Below, one piece after another: positions 19,035 through 26,816 of a stretch of DNA of 33,795 bases. Made by a program: the position numbers and the translations under genes. Each line of letters starts with the position of its first letter. The first letter of the stretch is position 1. Under the pieces are notes generated by a model, which was not told the DNA's origin, ran no database searches, and saw only the letters and a list, made by a program, of their open reading frames with translations. Source of the DNA: Bacteroidota bacterium (GTDB lineage: Bacteria; Bacteroidota; Bacteroidia; Chitinophagales; Chitinophagaceae); assembly GCA_026391415.1 (NCBI GenBank), contig JAPLEL010000103.1, forward strand, positions 1 through 33,795, written 5' to 3'.

Positions 19035-20210
19035 ATGCAGGAAGCATATATCGTTGCAGGTTACCGTACAGCCGTTACTAAAAGTAAAAAAGGTGGATTT
19101 AGATTTTTTCGTCCAGACGATTTAGCGGTGGAAGTAATAAAAGGATTAGTAGCCACTATTCCACAATTAGATCCAAAAAGGGTAGACGATGTAATTGTTG
19201 GTAATGCTGTTCCGGAAGCAGAACAAGGTTTACAATTTGGTAGAATCATTTCTGCCCGGGCATTGGGTATAGAGGTTGCAGGTTTTACCATAAACAGGTA
19301 TTGTGCAAGTGGACTAGAAAGTATTGCACTTGCTACTGCAAAAATCAGATCCGGCATGGCTGATTGCATTATTGCAGGTGGCACAGAAAGCATGAGTTTG
19401 GTGCCAACGGCAGGATGGAAAACAGTGCCAGCATATTCTATTGCCAAAGATGATCCTGATTATTATTTGAACATGGGATTAACTGCCGAAGCGGTAGCAA
19501 ACGAATTTAAAGTAAGTAGAGAAGACCAAGACCAGTTTGCTGTTTTATCGCACCAAAAAGCAAACAAAGCTATTCAAGAAGGATATTTTAAATCAGGCAT
19601 TTTACCCATTACTGTAGAAGAAACTTATATCAACGAAAAAGGTAAAAAAGCCAATCGCTCTTATGTGGTGGATACCGATGAAGGTGTTCGTGCAGATACC
19701 ACTGCCGAAGTGTTGTCTAAATTAAAACCTGCATTTGCAATAGGTGGTTCGGTAACAGCAGGAAATTCTTCACAAACCAGTGATGGCGCAGCTTTTGTGA
19801 TTGTTATGAGTGAAAGAATGATGGTTGAATTACAATTAAAACCCATTGGTCGATTAGTAAATTGTGCGTCGGCGGGTGTGCCGCCAAGGTTAATGGGGAT
19901 TGGTCCTATTGCGGCTATTCCTAAAGTATTAAAACAAGCCAATATGAATTTGGCGGATATAGATTTAATTGAATTGAACGAAGCTTTTGCTTCTCAGTCT
20001 TTAGCGGTAATTCGCGAATTAGGTTTAAACCCAGCCATTGTAAATATTAATGGTGGCGCTATTGCACTTGGTCATCCTTTGGGTTGTACTGGCTGTAAAC
20101 TAACCGTACAAGTTTTAAATGACATGAAAAGATTGCAAAAAAAATACGCCATGGTAACTGCCTGTGTGGGCGGTGGACAAGGCATTGCAGGTATTATAGA
20201 AAATATGTAA
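19035..20210 (+). CDS. Acetyl-CoA C-acyltransferase / thiolase
   Basis: 391 aa; INRYCASGLESIALA (nucleophile Cys), GGTESMSLVP, NGGAIALGHPLGCTG, VTACVGGGQGIAGIIE. Confidence 0.95.
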   Translation: MQEAYIVAGYRTAVTKSKKGGFRFFRPDDLAVEVIKGLVATIPQLDPKRVDDVIVGNAVPEAEQGLQFGRIISARALGIEVAGFTINRYCASGLESIALATAKIRSGMADCIIAGGTESMSLVPTAGWKTVPAYSIAKDDPDYYLNMGLTAEAVANEFKVSREDQDQFAVLSHQKANKAIQEGYFKSGILPITVEETYINEKGKKANRSYVVDTDEGVRADTTAEVLSKLKPAFAIGGSVTAGNSSQTSDGAAFVIVMSERMMVELQLKPIGRLVNCASAGVPPRLMGIGPIAAIPKVLKQANMNLADIDLIELNEAFASQSLAVIRELGLNPAIVNINGGAIALGHPLGCTGCKLTVQVLNDMKRLQKKYAMVTACVGGGQGIAGIIENM

Positions 20211-20211
20211 G

Positions 20212-21894
20212 CTAACTCAAATATTTTCCAACAATAGGTACTCTTCTGCCCACTCCAAAGGCTTTCGGAGAAATACGAATGATAGGACAAAATTGGTTGC
20301 GTTTGTATTCGTTGGTGTTTACCATTTTTAGGGTTCTGTCTACCAATGCTGCGTCAAAACCTAGTGCTTTAATTTCTGCAGGACCTTGTCTTTTTTCAAT
20401 GTATTGATAGAGTATTTGGTCTAGCACTGCATAGTCTGGTAAACTATCACTGTCTTTTTGGTTGGGCCTTAATTCTGCGCTTGGTGCTTTGTCAATGATA
20501 TTGCTTGGAATAATTTCGCTGTGCCTGTTAATATAATTTGCAAGCGCATACACTTGTAATTTATAGCAATCACCTAATACGCCTAATCCGCCAGCCATAT
20601 CTCCATACAATGTTCCGTAACCAGTAGCGAGTTCGCTTTTGTTGGAAGTGTTTAGTAAAATATATCCAAATTTATTGGATATGGCCATTAATAAATTACC
20701 CCTGCTTCGGCTCTGAATATTTTCTTCTGCCAAAGAAAAAGGAAGTCCATTAAATATGGGTTCTAGGGTTTGTAAAAAAGTTTCGTACACATCATTTATG
20801 CGTAAAATATCGTAAGGATTTTCTAAATTCTTACTTAATGCAACGGCATCGTTTACAGAGTGATCTGTTGAATAAGGCGAAGGCATTAAAATGGCACGCA
20901 CATTTTCTTTTCCTAGTGCATCGCAAGCAAGTGCTAAGGTAACTGCTGAATCTATTCCGCCAGAAGAACCTATGATGGCTTTGCTAAATTGCATTTTAGA
21001 AAAATAGTCTCTAATGCCTACTACCAGTGCATCGTAGACCTGTGCAATATTGAGTGTTGGCTCTAGCGTAGCCGGGTTTAATTCTTTGTTGGGCACTCGG
21101 CTAGCAGGTTCTAAAATGCTTCCATCAATCGAACCATCTGCATTAACTGTTGCGCTAATTAATGCTTCTTTAAAGAGTGGAATTGATTGACAAAGATTAG
21201 CATCCTTGTCAAAAATCATAGAAGCACCGTCAAATACAATTTCTGTTTGACTGCCTACTGCATTGCAATAGAACATGGGAATTTTGTATTTTAATACGTT
21301 TGCTTTTATGACCGATTTACGGTCTTCATCGTGCGTATAATCGAAAGGAGAGGCGCTTAAATTGAGCATAATATCGGGTTGCTCTTCCATTAATAAATCC
21401 ATTGGGCAAATTCTATACAAAGGACTATCGCCTAAATTCCAAATGTCTTCGCAAATAGTAATAGCCAAACGCTTGCCTTTAAATAAAACAGTTTTCCATT
21501 CGTAAGCAGGTTCAAAATATCGGTACTCATCAAACACATCATAAGTAGGTAAAAGCGTTTTGTGTATTTCTGCTTTAATGCTTTGTTCATGTAAAAAGAA
21601 AGCAGCATTAAATAAACTTTTTCCTTTTTGAAATTGGTTTTTTGCGGGTGATCCTATAATTACTCCAATAGTGTCTGCGTGCATTTTTATTCGGTCAATG
21701 GCATCGTAGCATTTTGCAATAAAATCATTGAACTCCACAAAATCTCTGGCGGGATATCCGCATACACTCATTTCGCTAAATAAAATCAAATCGCCACCAG
21801 CTGCTTTAGCTGTTTCAATGGCCGAAATTATTTTTTGAATATTGTATTCAAAATTGCCAATATGGTAATTTTGCTGAGCAATGAAAATCTTCAT
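20212..21894 (-). CDS. nadE: Glutamine-dependent NAD+ synthase
   Basis: Nitrilase-like N-terminus (MKIFIAQQNYHIGNFEYN, LILFSEMSVCGYPARDF, ITICEDIWN, NAVGSQTEIVFDG) plus synthetase domain (IIGSSGGIDSAVTLALA, NTSNKSELATGYGTLYGDMAGG). ORF track opens at 21921; ATG 21894 is the likelier start. Confidence 0.95.
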   Translation of the reverse strand: MKIFIAQQNYHIGNFEYNIQKIISAIETAKAAGGDLILFSEMSVCGYPARDFVEFNDFIAKCYDAIDRIKMHADTIGVIIGSPAKNQFQKGKSLFNAAFFLHEQSIKAEIHKTLLPTYDVFDEYRYFEPAYEWKTVLFKGKRLAITICEDIWNLGDSPLYRICPMDLLMEEQPDIMLNLSASPFDYTHDEDRKSVIKANVLKYKIPMFYCNAVGSQTEIVFDGASMIFDKDANLCQSIPLFKEALISATVNADGSIDGSILEPASRVPNKELNPATLEPTLNIAQVYDALVVGIRDYFSKMQFSKAIIGSSGGIDSAVTLALACDALGKENVRAILMPSPYSTDHSVNDAVALSKNLENPYDILRINDVYETFLQTLEPIFNGLPFSLAEENIQSRSRGNLLMAISNKFGYILLNTSNKSELATGYGTLYGDMAGGLGVLGDCYKLQVYALANYINRHSEIIPSNIIDKAPSAELRPNQKDSDSLPDYAVLDQILYQYIEKRQGPAEIKALGFDAALVDRTLKMVNTNEYKRNQFCPIIRISPKAFGVGRRVPIVGKYLS

Positions 21895-21986
21895 GGTGCA
21901 AATTTCACGAATTATTGCCAAATCGACGAGGTTAAAACAAGATATAAATGATTATGTTTATCAAACTAATACAAAATTTTAAAATA

Positions 21987-22994
21987 ATGGGGTTGAAACG
22001 CGTGTTTTTCTTTGTAGCACTATCTATTCTTTTTGCTTGTAAACAGGGGTCTAAAACGCCAGATGTGTCAAAAATTAAAGTGAATCTACAAGTGATTCGT
22101 TTTGAACAAGCTTTTTTTAATATTGACACCAATCATATAGACGAAGCACTGGTTAAGCTAAATAATGACTATCCTGGATTTACCAAAGATTATTTATTTA
22201 ATATACTTGGTACTACGCCCGATAGTGCATCGAAAGATATCCGTCTATTTCATATGACTTATAAAAGGCTATTTGATTCTACTAAACAACTATTTGCAAA
22301 TATTAAACCACTCGAGCAAGCATTAACTAAGGGCTTACAATTTGTAAAATATTATTATCCTAAATATGCCATTCCAACTAAACTAGTAACATTCATTGGG
22401 CCTATCAATAGTTACGGAAATATTATTACTACCGATGCTTTTGGAATTGGCTTGCAATTATACATGGGCAACAATTATTCTTTGTATAATACAGAAATGG
22501 CACAACAATTATATCCTAGTTATATTTCTCGACGATTCGATCAAGCCTATATTCCTGTGAATTGTATGAAAAATATTATTGATGATATGTATCCTAATAA
22601 AAATTTGGGTAAGCCCTTAGTGGAACAAATGGTAGAAGCTGGCAAGAGACAATACTTACTTAATTTATTTTTACCTAATATGGCCGATACCCTTACAACT
22701 GGCTATACCGCTGCACAGCTATCTACTTGTAATAGTAATGAATCAAATATTTGGCATTATTTTATACAGAATAATTTACTCTACGAATCAAATCCAGATA
22801 TCACTAAAGACTATATTAATGATGGTCCTAGTACACCTGCACTAGGTGCCGATGCGCCTGGTTTGATTGGCCAATATGTAGGCACAAAAATTGTATTAAA
22901 ATGGTTAGATAAAAAAGGAATAGTATCGCCCGATATTTTAATGCAAACGCCAGCAAAACAAATTTTTGAAGAAGCAAAGTACCGGCCTAATTAA
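21987..22994 (+). CDS. GldB-like gliding-motility-associated lipoprotein
   Basis: ATG at 21987 gives a lipoprotein signal (MGLKRVFFFVALSILFAC); KVNLQVIRFEQAFFNID, LNNDYPGFTKDYLFNILG, ADAPGLIGQYVGTKIVLKWLDKKG; adjacent to nadE. Confidence 0.7.
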   Translation: MGLKRVFFFVALSILFACKQGSKTPDVSKIKVNLQVIRFEQAFFNIDTNHIDEALVKLNNDYPGFTKDYLFNILGTTPDSASKDIRLFHMTYKRLFDSTKQLFANIKPLEQALTKGLQFVKYYYPKYAIPTKLVTFIGPINSYGNIITTDAFGIGLQLYMGNNYSLYNTEMAQQLYPSYISRRFDQAYIPVNCMKNIIDDMYPNKNLGKPLVEQMVEAGKRQYLLNLFLPNMADTLTTGYTAAQLSTCNSNESNIWHYFIQNNLLYESNPDITKDYINDGPSTPALGADAPGLIGQYVGTKIVLKWLDKKGIVSPDILMQTPAKQIFEEAKYRPN

Positions 22995-23017
22995 GCAAAG
23001 AATTACTAAGAACTTAA

Positions 23018-23404
23018 TTAGTTATTTTTAAATGGAACAATCATTTCAAACGCAGGAATATTTACGTAAAATTGCTCCTTGTTGTTTTGATTTTCCATAA
23101 GGTAAGTGCCATGCATTTTACCCATTTCTGTTTTTAAATTACAACCACTCACATATTGGTATTGTTGGGATGGATTTAATACAGGTTGAATGCCAATAAC
23201 ACCTTCTCCTTCTACTTCGCGGTGTTCGCCATTGCTATCAAAAATAAACCAATGACGTCGTAACAATTTTACCGCAAAGCCATTGTGGTTTTCAACGCTT
23301 ACACGATAGGCAAACATATAGTCTTGATTCATAGGATTGCTATAATCATTTTGGTAAAATACTTCAACGCTCACTTCAACGCCTTCAGAAATTTTTGATA
23401 CCAT
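23018..23404 (-). CDS. apaG: ApaG family protein (DUF525)
   Basis: MVSKISEGVEVSVEVFYQNDYSNP..YMFAYRVSVENHNGFAVKLLRRHWFIFDSNGEHREVEGEGVIGIQPVLNPSQQYQYVSGCNLKTEMGKMHGTYLM. ORF track opens at 23443. Confidence 0.92.
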   Translation of the reverse strand: MVSKISEGVEVSVEVFYQNDYSNPMNQDYMFAYRVSVENHNGFAVKLLRRHWFIFDSNGEHREVEGEGVIGIQPVLNPSQQYQYVSGCNLKTEMGKMHGTYLMENQNNKEQFYVNIPAFEMIVPFKNN

Positions 23405-23473
23405 TTGTAGTTGTTTGCTTTTGGTAAATGTAGGTAAATCCAATACAATAAATCATTAAAGCTGGCTAAAATT

Positions 23474-23496
23474 GTAAGATTTCAATTAAATCTTAC
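23474..23496. repeat. Perfect inverted repeat GTAAGATTT-CAATT-AAATCTTAC
   Basis: 9-bp arms, 5-nt spacer, in the divergent apaG/icd intergenic region; no T-tract follows it. Confidence 0.85.
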
Positions 23497-23567
23497 TAAG
23501 CACCCAATTAAATACAATTTAACACTTGTTACATCAAATTTATTAGTCATCCTAAGCATACAAATGT

Positions 23568-23575
23568 TAATTTTG
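23568..23575 (+). promoter_or_regulatory. Candidate -7 element (TAATTTTG) upstream of icd
   Basis: Matches TAnnTTTG; 19 nt before ATG 23595. Confidence 0.4.
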
Positions 23576-23594
23576 CGGCCATAAATCAAGTACA

Positions 23595-25049
23595 ATGACA
23601 AAAATTGCAGTAGCTAAAGGTGATGGAATAGGCCCTGAGTTGATGGACGCGGTGTTAACGATATTTAAAGCTGCTGCTGTTCCGTTAGAATACGAGTTTG
23701 TAGAGATGGGAAAATGGGTGTTTGATAACGGTTATAGCAATGGAATGACACCTACTGCAAAAGATACTATTGAGTCATTAGGAATTTTATTTAAAGGCCC
23801 AATGGAAACGCCCAAAGGCAAGGGCGTAAAAAGTGTGAATGTTACTGCCCGAAAAACCTGGAACACTTACGCCAATAAAAGAACTTTTCAAACCCTACAT
23901 GGCGTAGATACGGTTTTTAGTAAAGCAGGTATTCCCATAGATATTACTATTGTTCGTGAAAATATAGAAGATACATATGGTGGAATAGAACACATGCTAA
24001 CCCATGATGTGGCATTGGGCAGAAGATTTATTACCCGCCCAGGTAGCATGCAATTAATTAAATACGCTTTTGAAATGGCCAAAAAAGAAGGGGCCAAAAG
24101 AATCACTTGCGGACACAAGTCGAATATCATGAAAATGACCGATGGCTTGTTTTTAGAAGTGTTTTATAAAGTTGCAAAAGAATATCCTGATTTAAATGCC
24201 GACGATGTAATTGTTGATGACCTTTGCATGAAACTTGTTTCAAGACCCGACTTATTTGATGTAGTGGTATTAACCAATTTACAAGGAGATATAGTAAGTG
24301 ATTTATGCGCAGGACTTGTTGGTGGATTAGGTTTTGCGCCGTCTGCTAATATTGGAGACCATATTTGTATTTTTGAAGCAGTGCACGGAACGGCACCAGA
24401 TATTGCCGGAAAAAATATTGCCAATCCAACGGCTTTATTGTTAAGTGGATTTGGCATGTTGCGTCACTTAGGGTTAATGGAAAAATCAGCCATGATTGAA
24501 AATGCATTGCTGTATACTTTAGAAAGTGGTGTGCATACAGGTGATTTTGGAGATAGAAGCATTCCATCTTTAAATACTACTGAATTTGCTACAGCCATCA
24601 TTAATAATTTTGGAAAGCAACCAACGCATCATCCAAAACCTGCTATTCAAAACCATTATGTTACCCCAACCCATTTCATGCTCAATAACAATCCCATGTT
24701 GGAAAGTAAAGAGATAGAAAACGAAGAAATTATTGGGGTAGATATGTTTATTGAAAGCAACGAACAGCCACAAATTATTGCCGATAAATGTTTGAAACAC
24801 ACGCTTGATATTTTTAAATTAGTCAACATCAGTAATAGGGGTACGCAGGTATGGCCCAAGGGTTCGGTTTTTACCAATCTTGTAAACCAGTACCATATTC
24901 GATTTGAAAGTATTGGCGAAATTCCAGTAACCCAAATAGAAATTTTAGAACTCTATAAACGTATGATTCAAGACTATAAAGTGTGTTCAACAGAGCTTTT
25001 AAACACTTGGGACGGCAAAAAAACCTATAGTTTATCGCAGGGGCAGTAG
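23595..25049 (+). CDS. icd: NADP-dependent isocitrate dehydrogenase, long (about 480 aa) form
   Basis: 484 aa; IAVAKGDGIGPELMDAVL, VRENIEDTYGGIEHM, GHKSNIMKMTDGLFLEVF, DDLCMKLVSRPDLFDVVVLTNLQGDIVSDLCAGLVGGLGFAPSANIG, FEAVHGTAPDIAGKNIANPTALLLSG; extra C-terminal domain. Confidence 0.93.
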   Translation: MTKIAVAKGDGIGPELMDAVLTIFKAAAVPLEYEFVEMGKWVFDNGYSNGMTPTAKDTIESLGILFKGPMETPKGKGVKSVNVTARKTWNTYANKRTFQTLHGVDTVFSKAGIPIDITIVRENIEDTYGGIEHMLTHDVALGRRFITRPGSMQLIKYAFEMAKKEGAKRITCGHKSNIMKMTDGLFLEVFYKVAKEYPDLNADDVIVDDLCMKLVSRPDLFDVVVLTNLQGDIVSDLCAGLVGGLGFAPSANIGDHICIFEAVHGTAPDIAGKNIANPTALLLSGFGMLRHLGLMEKSAMIENALLYTLESGVHTGDFGDRSIPSLNTTEFATAIINNFGKQPTHHPKPAIQNHYVTPTHFMLNNNPMLESKEIENEEIIGVDMFIESNEQPQIIADKCLKHTLDIFKLVNISNRGTQVWPKGSVFTNLVNQYHIRFESIGEIPVTQIEILELYKRMIQDYKVCSTELLNTWDGKKTYSLSQGQ

Positions 25050-25202
25050 GTCTAATATTTTTTAATAGGAAGCTAAATGATTTTGTGATTTTGGAAGTTT
25101 TTTATCCCCAATTACTTTTTTAACCCATAGAATTGGTGTTCTTTTACCTTGATTCTTTTTTTTACCTTAATTTCACTTTTAATTTTAAAGAGCAAAATAA
25201 CT

Positions 25203-26816
25203 ATGGCTGAAGCGATATTAATGCCCCGATTAAGTGATACAATGACAGAAGGTGTTATTGCGGCTTGGCATAAGCAAGTAGGAGATAAAGTTAGTAAAGG
25301 AGATTTATTAGCAGAAATTGAAACAGATAAAGCAACCTTGGAACTAGAAAGTTACCAAGCAGGAACGCTTTTACATATTGGAACCGGTAAGGGTGGAAAA
25401 TTACAAGTAAACGATTTATTAGCCATTATTGGAACTGCAGGTGAAGATATCAGTGCCCTGTTGGCTAAATCAACTGGCGAAACTGAAGCAGTGGTAGCAA
25501 CCCCAGTGGCAGCAGCTCCAGCGCCTACTGCAGCAGCAATTGATATTAGTGCAATGGATGAAGTAGTGCTTATGCCACGTTTAAGCGATACCATGACAGA
25601 AGGGGTAGTTGCAGGGTGGCAAAAACAAGTTGGCGATAAAGTAAAAAAAGGCGAAGTGTTAGCAGATATCGAAACCGATAAAGCAACCATGGAACTAGAA
25701 AGTTATAAAGACGGTATTTTATTATACCAAGGTGCAAAAGCAGGAGAGAAAATCTTAGTGAACGATTTACTTTGCATTATTGGCGATGCTGGTTTAGATA
25801 TTACAAGCATTGTAGCTTCAGCAAAATCTGCAGGTTCAGCACCAGTTGTAGCGGCTACTGCGGCGGCAGCAAAAGCAAGTCCAGCAGCAGCACCAGTTGT
25901 GGCGGCAGCAGTTGCAATTGAAAGCACTGTAGTAAATGAAGGACGCATTTTTGCATCTCCATTGGCTAAAAAAGTGGCTTCAGAAAAAGGCATTGATTTG
26001 CGTTTTGTAAAAGGAACTGGCGACAATGGACGGATTACCAAAACAGATATAGACGGCTACACACCAGCAACAGCGGCTACTCCAGCAGCAGCAACTGCAG
26101 CACCTAGTGTTTCAATTGCTTCAGTAGCAGGTCAAATTAGTTTTGATGAAGTACCTGTTTCTCAAATGCGCAAAGTAATTGCACGCAGATTGAGTGAAAG
26201 TTTATTTACTGCGCCACATTTTTATTTAACCATGAGTATTGATATGGATGCAGCTGTTGCAGCGCGCACCAAAATTAATGAAGTGGCTAAAGTAAAAATT
26301 AGCTTCAATGATATGGTGTTAAAAGCAGTAGCACTTTCTTTAAAACAACATCCTAAAGTAAACAGTAGTTGGTTGGGTGATACCATTCGTTATAACCACC
26401 ATGTAAATATTGGCGTAGCAGTAGCAGTTGAAGAAGGACTATTGGTGCCGGTAGTGCGTTTTGCAGATGCAAAATCATTGAGTCAAATTAATGTAGAAGT
26501 AAAAGAGTTTGCACAAAAAGCAAAAGATAAAAAATTACAACCATCCGATTGGGAAGGCAGCACATTCACTATTTCTAATTTAGGAATGTATGGTATAGAA
26601 GAGTTTACAGCCATCATCAATCCACCAGATGCCTGTATACTTGCAGTAGGTGGTATTGCACAAGTGCCGGTTGTAAAAAATGGCCAAGTAGTTCCAGGAA
26701 ATGTAATGAAACTTACTTTAAGTTGCGATCATAGAGTAGTAGACGGCGCAACAGGGGCCGCCTTTTTACAAACGCTAAAAAGCTTATTAGAAGAGCCTTT
26801 GCGCATGTTGGTTTAA
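25203..26816 (+). CDS. pdhC: Pyruvate dehydrogenase complex dihydrolipoamide acetyltransferase (E2), two lipoyl domains
   Basis: Two lipoyl domains with ETDKATLELES and ETDKATMELES, Ala/Pro linkers, peripheral-subunit-binding domain (FASPLAKKVASEKGIDLRFVKGTGDNGRITKTDIDGY), catalytic LSCDHRVVDGATGAAFL. ORF track opens at 25149; ATG 25203 (MAEAILMPRLSDTMTEG) is the likely start. Confidence 0.94.
   Translation: MAEAILMPRLSDTMTEGVIAAWHKQVGDKVSKGDLLAEIETDKATLELESYQAGTLLHIGTGKGGKLQVNDLLAIIGTAGEDISALLAKSTGETEAVVATPVAAAPAPTAAAIDISAMDEVVLMPRLSDTMTEGVVAGWQKQVGDKVKKGEVLADIETDKATMELESYKDGILLYQGAKAGEKILVNDLLCIIGDAGLDITSIVASAKSAGSAPVVAATAAAAKASPAAAPVVAAAVAIESTVVNEGRIFASPLAKKVASEKGIDLRFVKGTGDNGRITKTDIDGYTPATAATPAAATAAPSVSIASVAGQISFDEVPVSQMRKVIARRLSESLFTAPHFYLTMSIDMDAAVAARTKINEVAKVKISFNDMVLKAVALSLKQHPKVNSSWLGDTIRYNHHVNIGVAVAVEEGLLVPVVRFADAKSLSQINVEVKEFAQKAKDKKLQPSDWEGSTFTISNLGMYGIEEFTAIINPPDACILAVGGIAQVPVVKNGQVVPGNVMKLTLSCDHRVVDGATGAAFLQTLKSLLEEPLRMLV

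Noticed and set aside
25203-25780. Long degenerate direct repeat inside the E2 gene
   Set aside because: Explained by two tandem lipoyl domains, a well-known E2 architecture.
25352-26041. Antisense ORFs (25352-25690 and 25703-26041, minus) over the PDH E2 gene
   Set aside because: Ala/Thr-rich translations are the mirror of the lipoyl-domain/linker coding sequence; the sense strand is a confident E2 gene.
25203-26816. PDH E2 without adjacent E1/E3 genes
   Set aside because: Scattered PDH genes are not unusual; absence from this window says nothing about the genome.
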